Shown piece after piece: positions 35,971-44,199 of a DNA stretch of 64,000 nucleotides. The notes below the pieces were generated by a model. It was not told the origin of the DNA. It did not search any database and worked only from the letters and a program-made list of their open reading frames with translations. The position numbers were made by a program, and so were the translations under genes. The DNA comes from Spongiibacter tropicus DSM 19543 (lineage in GTDB: Bacteria; Pseudomonadota; Gammaproteobacteria; Pseudomonadales; Spongiibacteraceae), in assembly GCF_000420325.1 (NCBI RefSeq), contig NZ_ATUS01000001.1, forward strand, positions 1,740,463-1,804,462, written 5' to 3'. How positions within the stretch are numbered: position 1 is the stretch's first letter; every line of letters begins with the position of its first letter.

Positions 35971-37548
35971 TCAGGCCGCTTCGCTGGTTTCATCCTCCAC
36001 CGAGCTGCGAATCAAATAATCGAACGCACCGAGTGCCGCGTTGGCGCCACCGCCCATCGCAATAACAATCTGCTTATAGGGGCTATTGGTCGCATCACCC
36101 GCCGCAAACACGCCCGGCAACGAGGTTTCGCCGCGGCTGCCCACGACAATTTCGCCGCGCGCAGTGAGTTCAAGGCTGCCCTTGAGGAACTCGGTGTTGG
36201 GCACCAGACCGATCTGCACAAAGATGCCCGCCAGCGACAACTCTCTGCTCTCCTGACTGACACGATCGGTGTAGCGCAGTCCAGTCACTTTCTCACCGTT
36301 ACCCAGTACCTCGGTCGTTTGCGCATTGACGACAATATCGATGTTGCCCATCGAGCGCGCCTTGCGCTGCAATACCTCGTCGGCGCGCAGCCGGCTGTCG
36401 AACTCCAGTACGGTGACGTGCTGCACGATACCGGCGAGGTCAATCGCCGCCTCAATACCCGAGTTGCCACCACCAATCACCGCCACCGACTTACCCGTGA
36501 ACAGCGGGCCATCACAGTGGGGGCAGTAGGCCACACCGCGGCCACGGTATTCCTGTTCGCCCGGCACGTTCATCTCGCGCCAGCGTGCGCCGGTCGCCAG
36601 CATTACGCTGCGGCTGCGCACAACGGCGTCGCCCACCGCAATCTCAATCACGCTGTCCTCACCAACACGGAGCCCGGTGGCGCGGTGACCGTCCATAATG
36701 TCGACATCGTAGTCCTGCACGTGGGCTTCGAGGTTCGCGGCCAGACGCGGCCCCTCGGTTGCCGTCACCGAGATAAAGTTCTCGATGCCCACGGTGTCCA
36801 TCAGTTGTCCGCCAAAACGGTCAGCCAGGACGCCTGTACGAATCCCTTTGCGCGCGGCATAAACCGCCGCCGCGGCACCGGCCGGCCCACCCCCGACAAC
36901 CAGCATGTCGAAGCGGTCTTTGTCGTTCAGCGCCGCCTGATGACGCTCGGCGGCCTTGCTATCGACCTTGCTCAAAATCTCTTTCAGGCTGATGCGCCCT
37001 TGGGAAAACGGCTGCCCGTTCAGAAATACCGAGGGCACCGCCATCACTTTCTTTTCGTCGACCTCGTCCTGGAACAGCGCGCCATCAACCATCTCGTGGC
37101 GAATATTGGGGCTGATCGCCGCCATCATGTTCAGCGCCTGAACCACGTCCGGGCAGTTCTGGCAGCTCAGTGAAATAAAAGTCTCGAAGACCAACTCACC
37201 CTCTAGCTGGCGCACTTGCTCGATGAGCGCCTCGTCAATTTTCATCGGATGACCGCCGCTGTGCAGAATCGCCAGCACCAGCGAGGTGAATTCGTGGCCC
37301 ATGGGCAGGCCCGCAAAGCGCAACTCAGTGTCTTGCACGGTTGAACGCACGCCCATGGCCGGGCGCCGAACCTCTGCGCTGTCGTCACGACGCACACGGA
37401 TATTGTCCGAAAGGGCGTCAATATCTTGAATCAGGCTCTCCATCTGCCGGGATTTTTCACCGTCGCCGAGATAGGCGACCAGTTCCACCGGCGTTTTCAG
37501 ATTGGCCAAGTAGCTCGCAAGCTGCTTTTTCATGGTGTTGTCTAACAT
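35971..37548 (-). CDS. ahpF: Alkyl hydroperoxide reductase flavoprotein AhpF
   Basis: The 525-residue NADH-dependent disulfide reductase regenerates AhpC. The N-terminal tandem thioredoxin folds carry Cys129-x2-Cys132 (SCQNCPD). The FAD/NAD part has [17 protein letters not shown], the redox CPHCDG (near residue 345), and a C-terminal [15 protein letters not shown]. The ATG at 37548 gives the same N-terminus as E. coli AhpF ([10 protein letters not shown]). It follows ahpC after 87 bases. Confidence 0.97.
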   Translation of the reverse strand: MLDNTMKKQLASYLANLKTPVELVAYLGDGEKSRQMESLIQDIDALSDNIRVRRDDSAEVRRPAMGVRSTVQDTELRFAGLPMGHEFTSLVLAILHSGGHPMKIDEALIEQVRQLEGELVFETFISLSCQNCPDVVQALNMMAAISPNIRHEMVDGALFQDEVDEKKVMAVPSVFLNGQPFSQGRISLKEILSKVDSKAAERHQAALNDKDRFDMLVVGGGPAGAAAAVYAARKGIRTGVLADRFGGQLMDTVGIENFISVTATEGPRLAANLEAHVQDYDVDIMDGHRATGLRVGEDSVIEIAVGDAVVRSRSVMLATGARWREMNVPGEQEYRGRGVAYCPHCDGPLFTGKSVAVIGGGNSGIEAAIDLAGIVQHVTVLEFDSRLRADEVLQRKARSMGNIDIVVNAQTTEVLGNGEKVTGLRYTDRVSQESRELSLAGIFVQIGLVPNTEFLKGSLELTARGEIVVGSRGETSLPGVFAAGDATNSPYKQIVIAMGGGANAALGAFDYLIRSSVEDETSEAA

Positions 37549-37635
37549 GCTAACTCCCGGTGTTCCGATGGTCGTGGCCGCCATCTGGCGACCACTTTGA
37601 TGTTCGATGGGGCTCTGTCGAACCCCGGTGTTCGT

Positions 37636-38205
37636 TTAGATTTTGCCGACCAGATCCAGTGACGGAGACAGTGTCTCTTCGCCCGGCTGCCAGGCGGCGG
37701 GGCAGACTTCGCCATCGTGCTCGGCCACGTACTGGGCGGCTTGGATTTTGCGCAGCAGCTCTTTGGCGGAGCGGCCGATGCCGAGGTCGTGGATTTCGGC
37801 AACCTTGATCACCCCCTCGGGATTGATCACAAAGGTGCCGCGCAGAGCAGTACCGTCTTCCTCAATCATCACGCCGAAGTTGCGTGAGATTTTGCCGGTA
37901 GGGTCACCGATCATCGGAAACTGGATTTTGTTGATCGTGTCTGAGCTGTCGTGCCAGGCCTTGTGGGTAAAGTGGGTATCGGTAGAGACCGAGTACACTT
38001 CCACCCCCATCTCTTGAAGCTGCGCGTAATGGTCAGCCATATCACCCAGCTCGGTCGGACACACAAAGGTGAAGTCGGCGGGGTAGAACATCACCACAGC
38101 CCACTTGCCCTTCAGGTCAGCATCGCTCACCGGGATGAAGTCGCCGTTGTGGTAGGCGGTAGCGCTAAAGGGTTGAACCTCGGTGTTGATAATCGCTTTG
38201 TACAT
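37636..38205 (-). CDS. ahpC: Alkyl hydroperoxide peroxidase AhpC
   Basis: A 189-residue typical 2-Cys peroxiredoxin. The peroxidatic cysteine is Cys49 in DFTFVCPTELGD and the resolving cysteine is Cys168 in EVCPAAWQPGE. It reduces H2O2 and organic peroxides, receiving electrons from AhpF. It is divergent from oxyR across a 150-base region with an OxyR-type site, so peroxide induction is expected. Confidence 0.97.
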   Translation of the reverse strand: MYKAIINTEVQPFSATAYHNGDFIPVSDADLKGKWAVVMFYPADFTFVCPTELGDMADHYAQLQEMGVEVYSVSTDTHFTHKAWHDSSDTINKIQFPMIGDPTGKISRNFGVMIEEDGTALRGTFVINPEGVIKVAEIHDLGIGRSAKELLRKIQAAQYVAEHDGEVCPAAWQPGEETLSPSLDLVGKI

Positions 38206-38281
38206 AAGATGCTCTCCTATCGGGTAAACACTGTTCGTTGAAGACAGGAACCATAGTAGGGAAGCGGGAAATCACTATCTA

Positions 38282-38318
38282 ATCGATCGTAATGATTATT
38301 TGGATAGATTATTTCTAT
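38282..38318. promoter_or_regulatory. OxyR-type tetramer binding site between ahpC and oxyR
   Basis: ATAGATTATTTCTAT (38304-38318) fits the OxyR half-site ATAG-n7-CTAT. A degenerate copy, ATCGATCGTAATGAT (38282-38296), lies exactly 22 bases upstream, the spacing expected for an OxyR tetramer. Its place between divergent ahpC and oxyR supports control of both genes. Confidence 0.75.
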
Positions 38319-38356
38319 GATAAGCTGGAAGCACTTCCATTTATCGCGAGGCAAGC

Positions 38357-39265
38357 ATGGTAAAAATCCGTGATCTGCAGTACCTGGACGCCGTGGCCCG
38401 CCATCAACATTTTGGGCGTGCCGCCGAAGCCTGTTTTGTCAGCCAGCCCACTCTCAGTGGGCAAATCATGAAGCTGGAGGAGCGCCTCGGCCTGATGCTG
38501 ATTGAACGTCACCGGAAGCGGGTGATGCTCACCCCCGCAGGGGAGGCGTTGATCAGCCGTGCTCGTGCCGTATTGCGAGCGGCAGAGGATTTTGAAGATG
38601 CCGCAAAAGCCCTGTCTGAACCCCTTTCAGGGGATTTCCATCTGGGTTTGATCCCCACCATTTCCCCCTATCTGCTGCCGCATATCATGGGTCCACTGGG
38701 TGCAGAACTGCCCAAAGTGAACTTCTATCTGCATGAAAACCAGACCCATGTCCTGCTGCAGGAGTTGGATGAAGGCAAGCTGGATGTGGTGATTCTGTCC
38801 TGGCTGGACAGCATTGAGAATGTCGAGCGCTACAATCTGTACAGCGAACCTCTGGTACTGGCCGCGCCGCGCGATCAGCCGCTGGCAAAGCTCAGCGAAG
38901 CATCGCTGAAGGACCTCGACGGGCAGCTGGTGCTGACACTGGAAGACGGCCACTGTCTGCGCGACGAGACCCTCGACTACTGCTTTACCGCCGGTGCGCG
39001 TGAAGACCAGCGCTTTCAGGCCACCAGTCTGGAAACCCTTCGCTACATGGTCGCCAGCGGTCTCGGCATCACCCTGATGCCGCAGCTTGCGGTGCGCCCG
39101 GCCGATGAAGAGCAGGGGCTGCACTACGTACCCTTTGGCAGTCCGCCTCCCAGTCGCGAGATCTGCCTGCTGGTTCGCCCCAACTACTCACGCATGGAAG
39201 CGGTGCGCGCGATGGTGGCCTGTATTCGCCAAGCGATGTCGCCACTGCCACAGCCTCAGGCCTGA
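38357..39265 (+). CDS. oxyR: Peroxide-sensing LysR-type regulator OxyR
   Basis: The 302-residue LysR-family activator has an N-terminal winged helix (LQYLDAVARHQHFGRAAEAC, VSQPTLSGQIMKLEERLG) and a regulatory domain with the redox pair Cys200 and Cys209 in LEDGHCLRDETLDYC, equal to Cys199/Cys208 of E. coli OxyR. Conservation of both cysteines and their spacing makes this OxyR rather than another LysR protein. It is divergent from ahpC and probably autoregulates from the shared site. Confidence 0.96.
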   Translation: MVKIRDLQYLDAVARHQHFGRAAEACFVSQPTLSGQIMKLEERLGLMLIERHRKRVMLTPAGEALISRARAVLRAAEDFEDAAKALSEPLSGDFHLGLIPTISPYLLPHIMGPLGAELPKVNFYLHENQTHVLLQELDEGKLDVVILSWLDSIENVERYNLYSEPLVLAAPRDQPLAKLSEASLKDLDGQLVLTLEDGHCLRDETLDYCFTAGAREDQRFQATSLETLRYMVASGLGITLMPQLAVRPADEEQGLHYVPFGSPPPSREICLLVRPNYSRMEAVRAMVACIRQAMSPLPQPQA

Positions 39266-39289
39266 GCGCTGTCGGCAAATCGCACAGAC

Positions 39290-39316
39290 AAAAAAAGGGC
39301 GCTGCAAGCAGCGCCC
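39290..39316 (-). terminator. Rho-independent terminator of the DyP peroxidase gene
   Basis: A 9-bp perfect stem GGGCGCTGC / GCAGCGCCC with a 2-base spacer (a 4-base loop if the closing pair opens) is followed on the minus strand by seven T. It also lies downstream of oxyR and may serve both, but the T tract favours the minus strand. Confidence 0.8.
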
Positions 39317-39347
39317 AAAATTACCTAGAGTAGGAGACTTCGCTTAT

Positions 39348-40253
39348 TTAGTGCGTCATCCACTCTGAAAGTTCCGTCGCCGATGGCGCAAACCAGAAAC
39401 TTCCGCTGACCGGCGTTGAAAAATCCGTTAAACGGTCAACAATGCCGTCCTCAGCCTTGCCAAACATACTGGCAAGAATATGTTCATATCGCGACAGTTC
39501 GGCGCTAAATGACAGGAAATACAGGCCGTGTTCACGCACACCGCCAAACGGCACGCTGCGTCGAAATAATTTCTGCGACTGGCCATTTATTTTTACATCG
39601 CTACGACTGACGTGGGAATTTTCCGGCATCACATCGTCGTCCAGCTCCACACTGTCGGGTTTGGTCCGCCCGATCACACCCTCCTGTTCGGACTGGCTCA
39701 GTGTTCGGAAGGATTCGAGACGGTGAATCCACTTCTGCGACAGCACAAAGCTGCCGCCCGCACCGATTTCCCCCTCTGGAATCAGAGCGACCTGTTTCCG
39801 CGCCTCACCATCCGGGTTTTCAGTGCCATCAATAAAGCCGCTGAGATCGCGGGCGTCGTGATACATGAAGCCGCGAATTTCCAGTGCGACCTCGGCGATC
39901 TCCTTCAGCAGGGTATCGACCGTGATGGCCGCATCAAACAGGGCACCTTCGTCATCGCCATGCAGCCACAGCAGCAGGCCGTGCTGCGTAGCCGGTGCCA
40001 TGACAGCGCCGCTCCCCACAGGCGAAAATGCCTTGAAGCCCGCCGGACTGCGGCCCCCGAGCCGCTCCCAGCTCTCTTTGCCAAAGGCCCACACCACATT
40101 GAGCTGGCGGCCATCCAGCGCCTGCAACGCCCCCATCGCACGACCCAGCGCAGCTCTTGCGAGCGCACTATCGGCATCGGCATTAAACTGGTATTCCATG
40201 AACATATGGCGGCGACTGCCTTCGACAAAGATGCCGGGCTGAGGAAGACTCAT
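39348..40253 (-). CDS. Dye-decolorizing (DyP-type) heme peroxidase
   Basis: A 301-residue DyP peroxidase with the family motif GFIDGTENPDG (catalytic Asp142), proximal heme histidine in NSHVSRSD (about His214) and the arginine in FRRSVPFGG. There is no Tat signal, so it is cytosolic, like YfeX-type class B enzymes. No encapsulin gene is adjacent. Its position beside ahpCF-oxyR and gshA suggests a role in peroxide stress, though DyP substrates vary. Confidence 0.93.
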   Translation of the reverse strand: MSLPQPGIFVEGSRRHMFMEYQFNADADSALARAALGRAMGALQALDGRQLNVVWAFGKESWERLGGRSPAGFKAFSPVGSGAVMAPATQHGLLLWLHGDDEGALFDAAITVDTLLKEIAEVALEIRGFMYHDARDLSGFIDGTENPDGEARKQVALIPEGEIGAGGSFVLSQKWIHRLESFRTLSQSEQEGVIGRTKPDSVELDDDVMPENSHVSRSDVKINGQSQKLFRRSVPFGGVREHGLYFLSFSAELSRYEHILASMFGKAEDGIVDRLTDFSTPVSGSFWFAPSATELSEWMTH

Positions 40254-40374
40254 TACTAGGGCTCCAAGATAGGTGAGGGCACTTTTTTAGCAGGCTGCGG
40301 CAACGCTGACAATCCCGCGCTTACCGGAGCTTGTCGATATCCAGTCGCGGAATTACACTGTTTGGCCTTTTTCC

Positions 40375-41949
40375 ATGTCCGCTGAGGATACCGATTTGCT
40401 AAGTACGCTAGAGCAACGACGGGCACTGCTGGCAGCACCCGGTCAGCAGGAGTTGCTGAGAGATATCCGACGCGGCATAGAGAAAGAAAGCCTGCGCATG
40501 GATGCCGGCGGCCTGTTAGCCCGCACCCCACACCCCGCCGCCTTCGGCTCAGCGCTGTGCCATCCGTCGATTACCACTGATTTTTCGGAAGCACTGCTGG
40601 AATTCATCACACCGGTCAGCGAGAGTATTACCGATACGCTGGAGGAGCTGGAACGCATTCACCGCTTTGCCGCGCGCAGTATCGGTGATGAGCTGTTGTG
40701 GAACGCGAGCATGCCCTGCCATCTGCCCGCAGCCGACGACATTCCTGTCGCGCAGTACGGCAGCAGCCACTCGGCCACCATGAAAACCCGCTACCGCCTG
40801 GGCTTGGGGCACCGCTACGGCCGCAAAATGCAGACCATTGCCGGCATTCACTACAACTTCTCGCTGCCGCCCGCACTGTGGGCCGTATTGAATGACGGCA
40901 ACACCGACAAGGATACGATAACCGATGGCTACTTCGGGCTGATCCGCAATTTCCGTCGCTACTCCTGGCTACTGATTTACCTGTTTGGTGCGGCACCGGC
41001 CGTCTCAAGCTGCTTTGTTAACGGCCAGTCGCACGCGCTGACGAAAACCGGTGAACACACGCTTTACGGCCCCTACGCGACCTCACTGCGCATGGGTGAC
41101 CTCGGCTACCAGAGCAATGCGCAGAAGAACCTGAACATCTGCTACAACCACCTGGACTACTACATTGATACGCTGCGCGGCGCGATCACCACCTCGCACA
41201 GTGACTACGAGCGCTTCCCCGGCGACGAACAGCTGAGCAGTGGTCTGTTACAGATCGAAAACGAATTCTATAGCCCGATCCGCCCGAAACGCGTGACCGC
41301 CAGCGGCGAAATTCCGCTGGGCGCGTTGCGTCGCGGCGGCGTGGAATACATTGAAGTGCGCTGTCTTGACGTGAACCCGCTGCTGCCACTAGGTATCGAC
41401 GCCCAGCAGATCCGCTTCCTGGACGCCTTTCTGCTGTTCTGTCTCTGCGCAGACAGCCCGCTGTGTGACGACGACGCCAACAGCAGCATCGCCGACAACC
41501 TGAGCAAAGTGGTAAACCGCGGTCGCGAACCCGGTCTGATGCTCTGCGAAACGGAGGGGCAAGCCCGCAGCCTGAGCGACTGGGGCGACGCGTTGCTGGA
41601 CGACATCGCCCAGTTCGCCGAGATTCTCGACACCGCGCATGGCGAAAGCCGCTACCTAGAGAGCTGCGCCACCCAGCGTGCCAAGCTTCGCAATCCGGCG
41701 CTGACACCCTCGGCGCAGATCGTCGACGCCATCTTGAATCGCGACGGCGGTTATCATCCCTTCGCCCTGCGCTTGTCGCAGCAGCACAGCAAAACCTTGC
41801 GAGACGCACCACTGCTGCCTTCCGAGATCCATCGTTTTGCCGATCTTCGGGAAGACTCCATGGAGCAGCAGGCCGAGATGGAAGCCAGCAATCAAGGCAG
41901 CTTTGACGATTACCTGACGCGCTTTTACGAGCAGTATCAGACGCTGTGA
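40375..41949 (+). CDS. gshA: Glutamate-cysteine ligase
   Basis: The 524-residue gammaproteobacterial-type ligase makes gamma-glutamylcysteine, the first step of glutathione synthesis. Motifs: RRGIEKESLRMD near residue 40, FSEALLEFITP (substrate site), GIHYNFSLP, and RYLEV-like VEYIEVRCLDVNP. The ATG at 40375 is the first in frame with correct length. It is followed with a 4-base overlap by acpH. Confidence 0.95.
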   Translation: MSAEDTDLLSTLEQRRALLAAPGQQELLRDIRRGIEKESLRMDAGGLLARTPHPAAFGSALCHPSITTDFSEALLEFITPVSESITDTLEELERIHRFAARSIGDELLWNASMPCHLPAADDIPVAQYGSSHSATMKTRYRLGLGHRYGRKMQTIAGIHYNFSLPPALWAVLNDGNTDKDTITDGYFGLIRNFRRYSWLLIYLFGAAPAVSSCFVNGQSHALTKTGEHTLYGPYATSLRMGDLGYQSNAQKNLNICYNHLDYYIDTLRGAITTSHSDYERFPGDEQLSSGLLQIENEFYSPIRPKRVTASGEIPLGALRRGGVEYIEVRCLDVNPLLPLGIDAQQIRFLDAFLLFCLCADSPLCDDDANSSIADNLSKVVNRGREPGLMLCETEGQARSLSDWGDALLDDIAQFAEILDTAHGESRYLESCATQRAKLRNPALTPSAQIVDAILNRDGGYHPFALRLSQQHSKTLRDAPLLPSEIHRFADLREDSMEQQAEMEASNQGSFDDYLTRFYEQYQTL

Positions 41950-42566
41950 ACTACCTCGCCCACTTTCACCTCGCCGCACGGCTTGCCAGCGAGCGCGGGG
42001 AAGAGGGCGACGGCCTGCTGATTGGTGCCTTGCTGGGCGATCATGTAAAAGGCCCATTGCGCGGCGAGTATCCCGATGACTGGGAAGAGGGCATTCGCCT
42101 GCACCGGCGCATCGACGCGCTGACTGACAGTCACCCAGCCACCCGCGACTGCCTGCGCGCCTTTCCCGATGAATTCCGTCGCTATGCAGGCATCGCACTG
42201 GATGTCTGCTTTGATCACGTGCTGAGCCAGCATTGGCGGGATAACTGGGGAGGGGAGCGACATACACCGACGCTGGAAACCTTCAGTCAACACTGCTACC
42301 AGACCCTGCTGAGCGCCGACACTTCGCTGCCTGACAGCGCGCGACGGCAGAGCCGTTTTCTTGCCGACTACAATGTTCTTTGCTCGCTGCAAGACTGGCA
42401 TAATACCCACCGCACCCTGTCGCTCATCGCCAGGCGCCTTCGTCGCCCCAATCCGCTGCAGGACTGCGCTGCCGTACTCGCACCACGACGGGCAGAGATC
42501 GAGCGCTGTTTCTTCGACCTCTATCCGGCACTGATCGACCAGCTCAGCGAGGAGTTCAAGCGCTGA
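41946..42566 (+). CDS. acpH: Acyl carrier protein phosphodiesterase (DUF479)
   Basis: The 206-residue metal-dependent HD-like hydrolase removes the 4'-phosphopantetheine arm from holo-ACP. Family features: MNYLAHFHLA start, LLGDHVKG, the helix GIRLHRRIDALTDSHP and ALDVCFDHVLSQHW. The start is GTG, sharing GTGA with the gshA stop. AcpH works in ACP turnover. Confidence 0.9.
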   Translation: MNYLAHFHLAARLASERGEEGDGLLIGALLGDHVKGPLRGEYPDDWEEGIRLHRRIDALTDSHPATRDCLRAFPDEFRRYAGIALDVCFDHVLSQHWRDNWGGERHTPTLETFSQHCYQTLLSADTSLPDSARRQSRFLADYNVLCSLQDWHNTHRTLSLIARRLRRPNPLQDCAAVLAPRRAEIERCFFDLYPALIDQLSEEFKR

Positions 42567-42616
42567 CCTCGCGAGCCACGTTTGTCGCCCAGCGACCCTT
42601 GTACTAGAGAGATGCC

Positions 42617-43111
42617 ATGTCCATCAGCTCCCGCAAAATCTATCTGTTCATTCTCGCCTGCTGTGTCGGCCTGCTCGCCTATGCCCTTTACGCGCAATAT
42701 GTCGATGGCCTGCACCCCTGCCCACTGTGCATCACCCAGCGCGCCTTTTTTACGCTCACCGGCCTGTTCGCTCTGTTGGGGTTGATCTTCCATCCCCAAC
42801 AAACCGGTCGCTACATCACTGGCGGCTTGATGCTGGCGAGCTGCGGCGGCGGCGCGGCCGTGGCCTATCGTCAAGTCTGGCTGCAGAGCCTGCCGCCGGA
42901 TCAAGTGCCCGCCTGCGGCCCCAGCCTGGAATATATGTTCGACAACCTGCCGTTCAGCGAAGCGTTCAGCACACTGATGATGGGCGACGGCAACTGCGCG
43001 GAAGTGGTGTGGACACTGTTCGGCCTGAGCATGCCGAACTGGGCGCTGATCGCCTTTGTCGGCCTTGGGCTGGCGGCCATCGCCAGCGCACTGCCCCAGG
43101 TCCGCCGCTGA
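42617..43111 (+). CDS. dsbB: Disulfide bond formation protein DsbB
   Basis: The 164-residue inner-membrane quinone reductase reoxidises DsbA. The first cysteine pair is Cys35-x2-Cys38 (HPCPLCITQR). The second pair, Cys100 and Cys127, lies in the periplasmic loop (VPACGPSLEYMFDNLPF, GDGNCAEV). Four membrane helices are expected. Its TGA overlaps the cidA ATG by one base, so an operon with the holin-like genes is likely. Confidence 0.95.
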   Translation: MSISSRKIYLFILACCVGLLAYALYAQYVDGLHPCPLCITQRAFFTLTGLFALLGLIFHPQQTGRYITGGLMLASCGGGAAVAYRQVWLQSLPPDQVPACGPSLEYMFDNLPFSEAFSTLMMGDGNCAEVVWTLFGLSMPNWALIAFVGLGLAAIASALPQVRR

Positions 43112-43464
43112 TGCTGGCAGGCTTTTTGACCCTGTTCGCCTGCCAGTTGGCGGGGGAGTTTTTGCAGCGGGTCCTCGGCCTGCCGCTGCCCGGGCAGGTA
43201 ATCGGCATGTTTTTACTGTTTGGCCTGTTATGCCTTCGCGGCGTCGTCAGCGACCAGCCGGTGCCGGAGGGTCTGAGTGCGGGCAGCCAACGCCTGATTG
43301 AGCTGCTGCCCATGCTGCTGATGGCCCCGGCGGCCGGCGTGTTTTTTCTCGGCGCCGGCTTTGCCGACCAGTGGCCGGGCTTTATCGCCGCGGTCACGCT
43401 GGGCACTGTCTTTACCCTGATTTTCAGCGGCCTGCTGCTCAAACGCCTGGCGCGGAGCCGATGA
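43111..43464 (+). CDS. CidA/LrgA family holin-like protein
   Basis: A 117-residue protein with four hydrophobic segments: FLTLFACQLAGEFLQRVLGL, LPGQVIGMFLLFGLL, RLIELLPMLLMAPAAGVFF and FIAAVTLGTVFTLIFSGLLL. The conserved LPGxVIGMxLLFxLL is the CidA/LrgA hallmark. Staphylococcal homologues are holin-like and control murein hydrolase export, while other members transport small carboxylates. The gene is out of frame with dsbB and starts at its stop codon; its own stop overlaps the lrgB ATG. Confidence 0.88.
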   Translation: MLAGFLTLFACQLAGEFLQRVLGLPLPGQVIGMFLLFGLLCLRGVVSDQPVPEGLSAGSQRLIELLPMLLMAPAAGVFFLGAGFADQWPGFIAAVTLGTVFTLIFSGLLLKRLARSR

Positions 43465-44168
43465 GCGTGAGCGCGCTGCTGCACAGCCCCCTGTTTGGGC
43501 TCACCCTGACACTCGCCGCCTATCAGTGTGCGCTATGGGCCTACCGCCGCAGCGGCCAGCTCGCCGTACTGCACCCCACGATCAGCGGCGCAATCGTGAT
43601 TGCCGCCGCACTGAAGGTGCTGGGCCTGGATTACTTTGCCTACTACGCAGATATCAACTGGCTCAACTTCCTGCTGGGACCGGCCACCGTGGCACTGGCT
43701 GTCCCCCTCTACCGGCAGCTGCCGCTGCTGCGGGAACTGGCTGGACCGCTGCTAATCACCCTGCTACTCGGCGCACTCTTCGCCTGTGGTTCGGCACTGC
43801 TGCTGGCGTGGTGGCTGGGCGCTACCAGCGACACGCTGATGTCACTGACCACCAAATCAATCACCACGCCGATTGCCATATCGGTCACCGAGGAAATAGG
43901 CGGCATCACCTCGGTAGCCGTGGGCTCAGTGATTCTGACCGGGGTCGCGGGGATTACCACCATCAACTGGCTGTTTGAGCGGCTCAAAATCCAGGACGAC
44001 CGCCTGTGGGGCTTCTGCCTGGGACTGGCCGCTCACGCCATAGGCACCTCGCGGGCCTTTGAACGCAGCCCCGTCGCCGGTGCCTTCGCCAGCCTGGCGC
44101 TGTGCCTGACCGGTGCCTTTACGGCGCTGTTCGTCCCGCTGGCGGTGAGTTGGTTCGGGCCGCTGTAA
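43461..44168 (+). CDS. LrgB/CidB family membrane protein
   Basis: The 235-residue polytopic protein has the LrgB core motifs LNFLLGPATVALAVPLYRQ, TTKSITTPIAISVTEEIGG and GLAAHAIGTSRAFE. LrgB works with LrgA in a two-protein membrane system, proposed to regulate autolysis or move small organic acids (plant PLGG1 is a related glycolate/glycerate transporter). The ATGA overlap with the CidA-like gene indicates coupling. Confidence 0.92.
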   Translation: MSVSALLHSPLFGLTLTLAAYQCALWAYRRSGQLAVLHPTISGAIVIAAALKVLGLDYFAYYADINWLNFLLGPATVALAVPLYRQLPLLRELAGPLLITLLLGALFACGSALLLAWWLGATSDTLMSLTTKSITTPIAISVTEEIGGITSVAVGSVILTGVAGITTINWLFERLKIQDDRLWGFCLGLAAHAIGTSRAFERSPVAGAFASLALCLTGAFTALFVPLAVSWFGPL

Positions 44169-44199
44169 GCCAGCGACCCGATTTTTCACATCGTTGAGA

